Source: Clostridiales bacterium
GTDB taxonomy: Bacteria; Bacillota; Clostridia; Lachnospirales; Lachnospiraceae
DNA length: 64,000 bases
NCBI GenBank assembly: GCA_018376135.1
Contig: JAHABX010000004.1
Location: 1-64,000, forward strand
Reading direction: 5' to 3'
Shown: positions 42,760-50,819 of the stretch, piece after piece
Position numbering within the stretch: position 1 is the first letter of the stretch
Layout: each line of letters starts with the position of its first letter
The notes under the pieces: model-generated
What the model was told of the DNA's origin: nothing
Databases searched by the model: none
The model's input: the letters and a program-made list of their open reading frames with translations, nothing else
Made by a program: the position numbers and the translations under genes

Positions 42760-42809
42760 ATTGTCGATTGGATATTTATATTAAATTTTACTATCTGGAG
42801 GTTGGAAAA

Positions 42810-44051
42810 ATGAGTGAATTAAGAGGAGCTATGATCATTGGTCAGTCCGGTGGTCCTTCTTCAGTTATCAATGCAAGCTGCTATGGAGCAATCAAAGCTG
42901 GTCTTGATGCTGACTGCATCACAAAGGTTTACGGAGCGGCGAACGGTATTGTTGGTGTACTGAATGACAAGCTGTATATCATGGATGAGGAAGATCCGGA
43001 GGAGCTTGCCATCATGAGATATACCCCGTCTTCCGCACTGGGATCCTGCCGTTATAAGATCGCTGATCCGGATGTGGATGATACGGATTACAAGAAGATT
43101 CTTGAGATCTTCAAGAAGTATGATGTACGTTACTTCTTCTACAATGGTGGAAATGATTCCATGGACACCTGTAACAAGATTTCCAAATATATGAAGAGAG
43201 TGGGATATGACTGCCGCGTTATGGGTATTCCGAAGACCATCGATAACGACCTGTTCGGTACCGATCACTGCCCGGGATTTGCTTCCGCAGCAAAATATAT
43301 CGCTACTTCTCTGGTAGAGCTGTATCAGGATTCCCACGTATACGACAAGGGTCAGGTTACCATCGTTGAGATCATGGGACGTCATGCAGGATGGCTTGCA
43401 GGTGCAGCATCTCTTGCAAAGGTAGCTGGATATCCGGCAGACCTTGTATATCTTCCGGAAGTAGATTTCAACATGGACGAGTTCCTTGAGGATGTTAAGA
43501 ACATCTGGGACGCTAACAAGAACGTGATCGTAGCGGTATCCGAGGGTATCCACTACGCAGACGGCAAGTTCGTATCTGAGGCAGAGACCTCTGCAACCGA
43601 CGGATTCGGACATGCACAGCTTGGCGGACTGGCTGCAAGACTTGCAGATGTAGTGAAGAACGCAATTCCGGGCGTAAAGGTTCGTCCGATCGAGCTTTCT
43701 CTGCTGCAGCGTTGTGCTGAGCACTGCGCATCCCAGACTGACTCTGATGAGTCCTTCATGGCTGGTCAGACAGCAGTGAACGAAGCAGTGAAGGGCGTTA
43801 CCGATAAGATGGTAGGCTTCAAGTGTACCCGTGATGAGAACGGTTACAAGTGCGAAGCAGATCTTCTGGACCTGTCTTCCGTAGCAAACTATGAGAAGAA
43901 GGTTCCGGTAGAATGGATCAACGAAAGAGGAAATAATGTGACGGATGAGTTCATCGCATACGCACTTCCTCTGATTCAGGGCGAGATTCAGATGAAGAAA
44001 GAGAATTCTCTTCCTCGTTTCGTACGTCTGAAAAAAGTTGTTGCAGAATAA
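42810..44051 (+). CDS. pfkA: 6-phosphofructokinase, probably pyrophosphate-dependent
   Basis: A 413-residue phosphofructokinase. The nucleotide/PPi region reads GGNDSMDT, where ATP-dependent enzymes have GGDGS; an acidic residue in place of that glycine is the recognised mark of PPi use. MGIPKTIDNDLFGTDHCPGF is the catalytic loop, and the length also fits the PPi-linked clade. It phosphorylates fructose 6-phosphate; with PPDK (55164) it suggests PPi-linked glycolysis. GGAGG lies before ATG 42810. Confidence 0.93.
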   Translation: MSELRGAMIIGQSGGPSSVINASCYGAIKAGLDADCITKVYGAANGIVGVLNDKLYIMDEEDPEELAIMRYTPSSALGSCRYKIADPDVDDTDYKKILEIFKKYDVRYFFYNGGNDSMDTCNKISKYMKRVGYDCRVMGIPKTIDNDLFGTDHCPGFASAAKYIATSLVELYQDSHVYDKGQVTIVEIMGRHAGWLAGAASLAKVAGYPADLVYLPEVDFNMDEFLEDVKNIWDANKNVIVAVSEGIHYADGKFVSEAETSATDGFGHAQLGGLAARLADVVKNAIPGVKVRPIELSLLQRCAEHCASQTDSDESFMAGQTAVNEAVKGVTDKMVGFKCTRDENGYKCEADLLDLSSVANYEKKVPVEWINERGNNVTDEFIAYALPLIQGEIQMKKENSLPRFVRLKKVVAE

Positions 44052-44070
44052 TTTTTGAAGCATATAAAAA

Positions 44071-44099
44071 ACAGGCAGCCATGAGGCTGCCTGTTTTTT
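44071..44099 (+). terminator. Terminator after pfkA
   Basis: Perfect 10-bp stem ACAGGCAGCC / GGCTGCCTGT with loop ATGA and six T. Confidence 0.95.
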
Positions 44100-44108
44100 A
44101 TGTGGCTG

Positions 44109-44132
44109 ATTTCCGACCGGAAATGGTATAAT
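44109..44132 (+). promoter_or_regulatory. Recombinase promoter (extended -10) with palindromic operator
   Basis: TGGTATAAT (extended -10, hexamer 44127-44132) has no good -35. In the space before it lies a perfect inverted repeat ATTTCCG-AC-CGGAAAT (44109-44124). A second inverted repeat, ATATTT/AAATAT, covers 44131-44148. This suggests regulated expression of the recombinase. Confidence 0.55.
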
Positions 44133-44217
44133 ATTTCGCAAAAAATATCAGACTAACCAACACAACAGGAGCAGCGGTTCATACGTCTGGTATGGACGGG
44201 CGGGAAAGGAAGGACAT

Positions 44218-45066
44218 ATGGAACATGTATGGGATTATGCAATGCTGGAGGAGTTTCGGAACGAGCTTCTGAAGGAGGAGAAGAGCGCGGTTACGATCGA
44301 GAAATATATGCGGGATGTGAAGGCGTTTTTCGCCCACATGGAAAATACAGCGATCAGCAAGGAAAGGGTGATCGGTTACAAACAGGACCTGAGGGAACGG
44401 TATGCAGACACCAGCGTCAACTCGATCCTTGCGGCGCTGAACAGATTTTTCAAATTTGCGGGTTGGTACGACTGCACTGTTAAATCCCTGAAGGTACAGA
44501 AGAAAGCCTTTCGCGCGGGAAACCGGGAGCTGACCAGGAAGGAATACTACCAGCTTCTGGACGCGGCGAAGACGAAGGGCGACTGGAAGACTTTTCTGGT
44601 GATGGAGACGATCTGTTCCACGGGGATCCGGGTGGGAGAGCTTCGCTTCATCACGGTGGAAGCGCTGCATGAGAGGAGAGCCACGGTGACGCTGAAAAAT
44701 AAGACCCGGACCGTGATCCTGTCGGAGGAGCTGTGCAAGGTCCTGAAAAACTATGTACAGAAGGAGAAGATCAGGCATGGAAGTATCTTCGTGACCAAAA
44801 GCGGCAAGCCGCTGGACCGCAGCAATATCCTGCATGCGATGAAAGCCCTCTGTGAAAACGCAGAGGTGACGCCGAGCAAGGTCTTTCCCCACAATCTGCG
44901 GCATCTGTTTGCCTGCCGATATTATCAGCTGGAAAAGGATCTCTCTCATCTGGCGGATCTGCTGGGACATTCGGATATCAATACGACCAGGATCTACACG
45001 CTGAGAAGCGATAAAGAGGAGGCGAAGCGGATCGAGATGCTTGGACTGGTGGTACAGATGGAATAA
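44218..45066 (+). CDS. Tyrosine recombinase adjacent to the invertible element
   Basis: A 282-residue tyrosine recombinase/integrase with an N-terminal SAM-like core-binding domain (about 1-95) and a complete catalytic domain: R138 (TGIRVGEL), K160/K162 (LKNK), H225 and R228 (HNLRHLFA), H251 (LGHSDIN) and Y260 (TRIYT). AAGGAAGG precedes the ATG. The small size and lack of an arm-binding domain resemble XerC/D-like or RecV-type inversion recombinases rather than phage integrases. Its stop is 11 bp from the left inverted repeat of the 45078-45364 element, so it is the likely invertase. Confidence 0.92.
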   Translation: MEHVWDYAMLEEFRNELLKEEKSAVTIEKYMRDVKAFFAHMENTAISKERVIGYKQDLRERYADTSVNSILAALNRFFKFAGWYDCTVKSLKVQKKAFRAGNRELTRKEYYQLLDAAKTKGDWKTFLVMETICSTGIRVGELRFITVEALHERRATVTLKNKTRTVILSEELCKVLKNYVQKEKIRHGSIFVTKSGKPLDRSNILHAMKALCENAEVTPSKVFPHNLRHLFACRYYQLEKDLSHLADLLGHSDINTTRIYTLRSDKEEAKRIEMLGLVVQME

Positions 45067-45077
45067 AGACAAAAAAA

Positions 45078-45103
45078 TACCACATAATATTTATTATGCG
45101 GTA
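45078..45103 (+). repeat. Left inverted repeat of invertible promoter element (IRL)
   Basis: A 26-bp site with core CATAATATTTATTATGCGGT. Its reverse complement matches the right site at 24 of 26 positions. Each site is itself an imperfect palindrome (TACC.CATAA arms round a short AT core), the form expected of a tyrosine-recombinase crossover site. Confidence 0.85.
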
Positions 45104-45179
45104 TCCCTGCCGGACAGCTTTTTGTGCTCTGCCGGCATTCCATACGCAGCCTTTCCGAAATATTTCTCAAAAAAACAAA

Positions 45180-45219
45180 AACCAGACCCGGAAAAAATTC
45201 ATGAGTTCCAGGTCTGGTT
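45180..45219 (-). terminator. Minus-facing terminator inside the invertible segment
   Basis: AACCAGACC and GGTCTGGTT (45180-45188 / 45211-45219) pair; read on the minus strand the stem is followed by TTTGTTTTTTT. Confidence 0.65.
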
Positions 45220-45222
45220 CTT

Positions 45223-45257
45223 GTGCGGTTTTTCTTCTCTTCCGCGCACTTTTTTTG
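45223..45257 (+). terminator. Plus-facing terminator-like hairpin inside the invertible segment
   Basis: GTGCGG pairs with CCGCGCAC (2-base bulge), followed by a run of seven T at 45250-45256. It would shield the pilus operon from recombinase-gene read-through. Confidence 0.55.
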
Positions 45258-45266
45258 AAAAAATCA

Positions 45267-45295
45267 TTGAAGTGCATATTATAACATGCTATAAT
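45267..45295 (+). promoter_or_regulatory. Switchable promoter of the pilus operon (ON orientation)
   Basis: TTGAAG (45267-45272), exactly 17 bp, TATAAT (45290-45295). It lies inside the invertible segment, 117 bp before the adhesin ATG. Confidence 0.82.
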
Positions 45296-45338
45296 ATTGC
45301 ATAAAGTTAGGACAATTTATGTAATCTTGACGCTAATT

Positions 45339-45364
45339 CACCGCATAATAAATATTATGAGGTA
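45339..45364 (-). repeat. Right inverted repeat of invertible promoter element (IRR)
   Basis: The inverted copy of 45078-45103 with two differences over 26 bp. It falls in the predicted leader of the adhesin mRNA. Confidence 0.85.
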
Positions 45365-45411
45365 GAAGATCGGGTGGCATCCGAAAAATATGAAGGTAGG
45401 GAGAAGACAAG

Positions 45412-48400
45412 ATGTGGAAGAAAGCGAAAAAATCCTTGGCATTCCTGTTAGCAGTGGCAATGATGGTGTCATTGATCAACAGCGAACAGCTCTTTGTATC
45501 GGCAGAAAATACGGCAGTCGCTGAAGAAGAGACGGAAGCAGAAGCTGTATCGGCAGAAGAGGAGGCTGCGCCGGAGGAGGCAGCGGCAGACGCTCCGGTT
45601 GAGGAACAGACGGAGACGGTTGAGGAACCAGCCGGAGAGGCTCCGACAGAAGAAGAACCGGGTGCAGATCCGGTGGAAGGAGACTCTGCAGCTTTAGAGG
45701 AGAAGCCTCAGACGGGTACTCCGACAGATGCAACCGTGACGGAGCAGCCAGCAGAGGAGAACCCTGCCGGACAGCCGGGTACGGAGGAAGAGGAGCCGGG
45801 CGAGACAGAGGAACCGGGAGCATCGGAAGAAGTACCGGGTGAGACAGAGGAATCGGGAGCATCGGAAGAGAAACCGGGTGAGACAGAGGAACCGGGAGCA
45901 TCGGAAGAGGTGCCGGGTGAATCAGAGGAACCGGGGAATACCGAAACACTTCCGGACGGGACTGTAACCGGTGAGGAGACAGAACTTCCGGCAGAAGAGG
46001 AAGGTGCGCCTGCAGAGGAGCTTCCGGCGGAGGAAGAAATCTCTGAGGAAGAAGAACCTGCACTCTGCGCAGCGGCAGTTTATACAGCATCCGTCCGCGA
46101 TATGGAAGTTAAAGTATCTGCACCGGATGATGCACTGCCGGAAGGCAGCGAACTGGTAGTGGAAGAAGTCCATTCACAGGACGTAGAGACGGCAATTCAG
46201 GAAAATGAGGTTGCTTACGAAGGATATGTGGCATTGGACATCCATTTTGAACTGAACGGGAAAGAGGTAGAACCATTGCTCCCTGTTGCAGTCACGATGG
46301 CATTAAATAATGTGATTCCTGAAGAAGCGGAAGCTACAGAGATACATCATCTTGTAGAAGACGAGCAGGGCAACGTAGAAAGTGTAGATAAAGTATCTCC
46401 GGATGAATCTGCGATTGTTTCAGAGGGTGAATCGGATGTTAAGCCGGAAGATGTACCGGAGGAAACGGAAAGCGATACAGTTATTGTAGCATTTGAGACG
46501 GAATCCTTTTCTGTGTTTGTTATTACATGGACGATAACATCTGAAGACCAGGTGAAGATAGAGCTTCCGGTTACGATTCAGCCCGTGGATGCGGAAGGAA
46601 ATAGTCTGGGTGATGGAATTACAGCCGATATTTCTGTGGATAAGCAGGAGAGTGAACCTGCCGTATTAAATGCCATTGTTACTGAGAAGGAAATAGAAGA
46701 AATTCGGGCAAATGGGCATACCTATCAATTTGACTATGCAGCGGTAGGCGGACTGGCAGAGAGTTTCGCATCGGAAGAGCTAAATGCAGGCTTTATTTCT
46801 TCTGAAGTGAGAGAGCAGCCAGGGAATGGGTATTGGGATCATGGACAATATAAAAGATCGTATAATACGATCACGACCTATTATTATGGAGTGTGGTCGG
46901 GAAATCAGTCTCCAACCAATATTGATCAGGCATCGGTAATCGCATATAGAAGCTATACAAAAACTGTGAGTAAGACACAGGTATTTAAGGCGGATGGCTG
47001 GCAGTGGTTAGATATAGCCGGAACTGAAAAGACAACCGTTTCTGAACCAAGTGAGCTTACGACAAAAAGAAGTGTATATCTTGTCTATGAGCAGCAGCCG
47101 GATAATATCATGGAGCATACAGATGCCATCCATCTGGATAAATATGTGGAAGCAGATGGAGATGGAAATTTTACCTTAACTCTTTCTTCTTATATAACCG
47201 GAACTGTTGGCGGAAAAATTATTCCAACTGACTTTGTGCTGGTTCTTGACAGATCAGGAAGTATGACATGGGGCTTTGGAGAGCCTGTTTATCTTAAAGA
47301 TTTGAATATAGAAAAAGCGCAGAAGTATGGAAATACTCGAAATTATAATAGCTATTATACAACTGCTTCTCCTGATTCGGATGAAAAAGCAGGTAATAAT
47401 TCTGCAGTTTACTATTCTAATGGACAATGGATGGCAAATTATAGTCCGTTAAATGGTAATACAAAAGTTTATGTAAGGCGTATAGGCGCGTTAAAAGAAG
47501 CGTCTTGTGCTTTCGTGGATGAATTATATGCACAGGATGCGTCAGGAGCATATAAAGTATCAGTTGTTTCTTACGGAAGTGATTCGGATATAGATGTTAA
47601 TTTAACTGCTTTAGATAGTCCAACGAATGTAGCATTGATTAAAGACGAGATTAATAAAATAAACGCGGAGGGAAGCACTTATTCCAATAAGGGAATGGAA
47701 AACGCGAACACAGAACTTCGCAGTATGCGTTCCAGAGAGGAAGCGGGAAAAGTGGCAGTTCTGTTCACAGATGGAGGTCCGGGATATAGCGGTTGGGGTG
47801 GTAATGATGCAATAAGTACAGCTAATGGCGCTATAGCAGCAGCATATAAGATTAAAGCCCCCACAGCGACAAACGTTGGAGTGGGACAGCGTGGTTTGGG
47901 TGGAAAGGTATATTCTATTAGCATTACAGACGATGCGGATCCAAGTACAATTGGCGATAATATGAACAAATACATGAACTATGTATCTTCCAATTATCCA
48001 AATGTGCAGAGCATGGGTGAGAATAATGCCAATCGGGAAGAAGGCGCAGACTATTATAAAGCAGCAAGGGATGTAACTGCTCTTGTAGAAGCATTCAAAG
48101 AAGCAGGGGGTGGAACACCGGGTATCAGTTTGGATGCGTCTGCAACAGTTCAGGACTATTTAGCAGCGAATTTCCAGTTACAGAGTCCACAAGATCCAGA
48201 GAGCAACATTACTGTTTATACGCAGAATGCTACTGGATACAGCAATGGAAGTTATACTTTTGACGGAAATAATCAGCTTTATTCTGCGGGTGTAAGCGTG
48301 GAAGACGGAACAACGATCAAGGTAAATGGTTTCAATTATGCAGATGCTGACAATTATGTCAAGGGAGAAGGCAGTGAAGTAAGCGGCAGGATGCTCGTAG

Positions 48401-49800
48401 TAAAAGTTGCCATCAAGTTTGATGATGAGAATTGCTTTGGAGGTAACAACATACCAACGAATACTGGAGATACTGCTATTTATGCAGATGCAGATGGGGA
48501 CGGAGTGCTGGATAAGGTGAAAGCATATCCGCAGCCACTGGTAAATATTCCGGTTGATTATGAAGCTACGAGTCAGGATCAGACCATTTATGTTACGAAT
48601 AATGCAAGCTTGAATGATATGCTCGCATATGTGACAGAGGGAACAAAGAGCTATCTGCCAAATGGAATAAATAATCGCTATGTGGATATTGTTTATTCCT
48701 TCTCAGCCGGAACCAATACGTACTATTATAAGATTCCGGCACAGGCAGAAGCAGCGTCAGGCAGATGGTATAGTGATGCGGCTTGTCAGAACGAATTGAA
48801 AGTTACTTCCATTTCCGGAATTACAGAATGCGTTGGATATACAGTGAAATGTCAGGTTTCGCCGATAAGTGCACCGCATGAAGATGATGCGGGAAGACTT
48901 GCTGTAGGAGAAGCGGCAATAACTACAGGTATTGAACCAAATCCTACACTGGCGATGGTCCATGTACTTTATCCCAAAGTGAAGTGTACAGATCTATGGA
49001 CAGAGATTGGTGACAGTCAAAACTTACAGGAGGCAATTGAAGTAACGGGTTGGTACGATCCAAAAGATAGCGTGGGGACTGAAGCCAGCGCAGCAGGAAC
49101 AGCACCAACGGTAAATGTTGGATTTAAGGAATACGGAAAGACAGAGACTTTAAGTAATTCAATTGTTACACTGGAAAAAGATACAGATTATTCACTGGTT
49201 GTAAAAGTGAAAGAAACGGATGTGACTGAGAAAGCTGATATAACAAAAGACCAGCAGACTGAGGATGGAAACGGACATAGTCATATATCAGACTGCTATG
49301 ACCATGCAGATGCAGATAAGCATTCGTCAGATAGCTATGATTTCCGGGTTCATCCAATGGGTTATCGTTTAACGGTTATTAAAAATGTAACTGGAAACAT
49401 GGGAGACAAAACGAAATCGTTTGACTTTACATATAGAAAAGGATCCGCCGCTGCAAAACCATTTGATTTGGAAAATACCGAATCTTATGTGATAGAAAAA
49501 ATCAAGCCGGGAACCATGGTTACAGTTGTTGAGGATGGCACATATAATGCATCTGGCATCAATCAAGATGGATATCAGACGACGATAGCAGTTGCGAAGG
49601 GTGGAATTCCCAACACTTCTGAGGCGAGTGCTACATATCAAGCTGAAATTACAAAAAATACGACAATCACGTATGATAACCACAAAGAGATCAATCCGCC
49701 AAGTGGTATTGTGAAGGACACCATGCCTTACCTCCTGATGCTTCTTGCATCTCTCGGAGCAGTCGTATGCTTCTTCATTACCCGCCGCAGAAGAGTATAA
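45412..49800 (+). CDS. Large VWA-domain cell-wall adhesin (probable pilus tip protein)
   Basis: A 1462-residue surface protein. The signal peptide is at about 1-31 (SLAFLLAVAMMVSLINS core). A Glu/Pro-rich low-complexity stalk covers about 32-215, including a 13-residue repeat. Beta-rich regions follow, then a von Willebrand A domain with MIDAS motif DRSGS near residue 615. A CNA-B-like domain lies near 1315-1425 (RLTVIKNVTGNMGDKTKSF), and the sorting signal is NPPSG, a hydrophobic helix and RRRRV. VWA tip adhesins of Gram-positive pili bind host ligands through the metal site. It is the first gene behind the switchable promoter. The middle of the gene is more AT-rich than the flanking core genes. 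Confidence 0.9.
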   Translation: MWKKAKKSLAFLLAVAMMVSLINSEQLFVSAENTAVAEEETEAEAVSAEEEAAPEEAAADAPVEEQTETVEEPAGEAPTEEEPGADPVEGDSAALEEKPQTGTPTDATVTEQPAEENPAGQPGTEEEEPGETEEPGASEEVPGETEESGASEEKPGETEEPGASEEVPGESEEPGNTETLPDGTVTGEETELPAEEEGAPAEELPAEEEISEEEEPALCAAAVYTASVRDMEVKVSAPDDALPEGSELVVEEVHSQDVETAIQENEVAYEGYVALDIHFELNGKEVEPLLPVAVTMALNNVIPEEAEATEIHHLVEDEQGNVESVDKVSPDESAIVSEGESDVKPEDVPEETESDTVIVAFETESFSVFVITWTITSEDQVKIELPVTIQPVDAEGNSLGDGITADISVDKQESEPAVLNAIVTEKEIEEIRANGHTYQFDYAAVGGLAESFASEELNAGFISSEVREQPGNGYWDHGQYKRSYNTITTYYYGVWSGNQSPTNIDQASVIAYRSYTKTVSKTQVFKADGWQWLDIAGTEKTTVSEPSELTTKRSVYLVYEQQPDNIMEHTDAIHLDKYVEADGDGNFTLTLSSYITGTVGGKIIPTDFVLVLDRSGSMTWGFGEPVYLKDLNIEKAQKYGNTRNYNSYYTTASPDSDEKAGNNSAVYYSNGQWMANYSPLNGNTKVYVRRIGALKEASCAFVDELYAQDASGAYKVSVVSYGSDSDIDVNLTALDSPTNVALIKDEINKINAEGSTYSNKGMENANTELRSMRSREEAGKVAVLFTDGGPGYSGWGGNDAISTANGAIAAAYKIKAPTATNVGVGQRGLGGKVYSISITDDADPSTIGDNMNKYMNYVSSNYPNVQSMGENNANREEGADYYKAARDVTALVEAFKEAGGGTPGISLDASATVQDYLAANFQLQSPQDPESNITVYTQNATGYSNGSYTFDGNNQLYSAGVSVEDGTTIKVNGFNYADADNYVKGEGSEVSGRMLVVKVAIKFDDENCFGGNNIPTNTGDTAIYADADGDGVLDKVKAYPQPLVNIPVDYEATSQDQTIYVTNNASLNDMLAYVTEGTKSYLPNGINNRYVDIVYSFSAGTNTYYYKIPAQAEAASGRWYSDAACQNELKVTSISGITECVGYTVKCQVSPISAPHEDDAGRLAVGEAAITTGIEPNPTLAMVHVLYPKVKCTDLWTEIGDSQNLQEAIEVTGWYDPKDSVGTEASAAGTAPTVNVGFKEYGKTETLSNSIVTLEKDTDYSLVVKVKETDVTEKADITKDQQTEDGNGHSHISDCYDHADADKHSSDSYDFRVHPMGYRLTVIKNVTGNMGDKTKSFDFTYRKGSAAAKPFDLENTESYVIEKIKPGTMVTVVEDGTYNASGINQDGYQTTIAVAKGGIPNTSEASATYQAEITKNTTITYDNHKEINPPSGIVKDTMPYLLMLLASLGAVVCFFITRRRRV
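45796..45936 (+). repeat. 39-bp tandem repeat (13-residue units) in the adhesin stalk
   Basis: Three full units start at 45796, 45835 and 45874, with a partial fourth to 45936. Each encodes a variant of PGETEEPGASEEV. The unit length is a multiple of three, so copy-number change would keep the frame. Confidence 0.85.
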
Positions 49801-49822
49801 GTATAACAGGCAGGAAGAACCT

Positions 49823-50074
49823 ATGGCATCAAAAAATCTTGAAGATATCGCAGCCCTGTTAAAGGGGCTGCGGTTCAGAAAAAAACTGATCGGCGGTATA
49901 GATGAGGCAGATGTCTGGAGACAGATGGAGTTGATTCATCGAGAATACCAGTCGGTGCTCAATGTACAGCAGGAGCGCAGTAAGGCGCTTCTGGAGGAAA
50001 GGGATGCACAGATCGAGCTTTTGAAAAGCCAGTTAGCCGCTGCGGGGACTGCCCGGGGTGGAGCGAATGGCTGA
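49823..50074 (+). CDS. Small coiled-coil hypothetical protein of the pilus operon
   Basis: An 83-residue, charged, helical protein (LIHREYQSVLNVQQERSKAL; LLEERDAQIELLKSQL) without a signal peptide or membrane segment. The start at 49823 follows AGGAAG; an earlier in-frame ATG lies inside the adhesin gene. It overlaps the next gene by 8 bp. It might be a cytosolic accessory to pilus secretion. I do not recognise a family. Confidence 0.7.
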   Translation: MASKNLEDIAALLKGLRFRKKLIGGIDEADVWRQMELIHREYQSVLNVQQERSKALLEERDAQIELLKSQLAAAGTARGGANG

Positions 50075-50651
50075 AAAGAGAAAAGCCCGTGCGAAGAGAA
50101 AAAGCAAATCCGTGCCGCTTACGCCGGAGCAGGTGATCCTGTCCCGAAGACGGCGTCTGGCAGACCAAGAAGAGGTCAGTTCCTTTTTTACAAGGCTGAC
50201 GGCGATGGCGGTGCTTATGGCGATTCTGTTTGGGCTGGTATTTGGGGTGACTCCCATGCGCAACGACGATATGCTTCCGCGTATCAGCGCAGGAGATCTG
50301 ATGCTGTACTACCGTCTGGAAAATAACTGGCACATCAAGGATGTAGTCGTATTTGAAATGGACGGGGAGAGCTATACCGGACGCATCGTAGCACAGGGCG
50401 GCGATACGGTGGAGGTCACAGAGGATGCTCAATTGATCCTGAATGGCAGTACGGTGATGGAAAGCGATATCTATTACAGCACGCCCAGATATGAGAGCGA
50501 CGTGACTTATCCGCTGACACTGGAGGAAGGACAGTTCTTCATCCTGTGCGATTACCGGGAGGGTGCGCGTGACAGCCGCTATTTTGGAGCGGTTGATCAG
50601 GAAGCGATTAAGGGAAAGGTGATCACTGTGATCCGCCGTTCCAGTCTGTAG
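50067..50651 (+). CDS. SipA-like signal peptidase homologue lacking catalytic residues (pilus assembly factor)
   Basis: A 194-residue signal-peptidase-I fold protein with a basic cytosolic start (about 1-42), one membrane helix (about 43-62) and an extracellular beta domain. Where active enzymes have SM-x-P, this has D68-M-L-P (NDDMLPRISAGD). Where they have the lysine of KRVVGxPGD, this has G105-R-I-V-A-Q-G-G-D. Asp and Gly at these two positions are what is reported for Streptococcus pyogenes SipA, a non-peptidase needed for pilus polymerisation. Flanked by adhesin and pilin genes, it is most likely a pilus chaperone. A GTG at 50058 is an alternative start. Confidence 0.85.
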   Translation: MAEKRKARAKRKSKSVPLTPEQVILSRRRRLADQEEVSSFFTRLTAMAVLMAILFGLVFGVTPMRNDDMLPRISAGDLMLYYRLENNWHIKDVVVFEMDGESYTGRIVAQGGDTVEVTEDAQLILNGSTVMESDIYYSTPRYESDVTYPLTLEEGQFFILCDYREGARDSRYFGAVDQEAIKGKVITVIRRSSL

Positions 50652-50819
50652 CGATACAGATATTTCAAAATGTATATTGCAAAGACACCGGACAGGGGAC
50701 GAGGCAGAATATGAATGAATACGGTGGAGTGCCTTTGTGATAGAGGTGATACATAAGTATTGCTGATAGAGAATCAGAGCCGGAAATGACTCAAATTAAG
50801 AAAAGAGAGGACGAATTTT
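50652..50819 (+). other. Spacer before the major pilin gene
   Basis: 168 bp without a gene or a clear terminator. An AT-rich stretch at 50735-50760 could hold a weak secondary promoter, but no consensus pair is convincing. Confidence 0.3.

Larger units (their letters stand above)
45104..45338. other. Invertible segment (235 bp) carrying promoter and terminators
   Basis: A non-coding segment bounded by the inverted repeats. In order it holds a hairpin whose U-run faces the minus strand (45180-45219), a plus-facing terminator-like hairpin (45223-45257), and a plus-facing promoter (45267-45295). In the present orientation the promoter drives the pilus operon; after inversion it would point at the recombinase gene, and the first hairpin would face the pilus operon as a terminator. 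Confidence 0.8.

Noticed and set aside
45796..45936. Tandem repeats as a CRISPR array
   Set aside because: The repeats have no spacers, are coding, and have a 39-bp period within the adhesin gene.
50735..50819. Independent promoter for the major pilin
   Set aside because: No -35/-10 pair with acceptable spacing stands out; expression from the switchable promoter upstream is the simpler reading.
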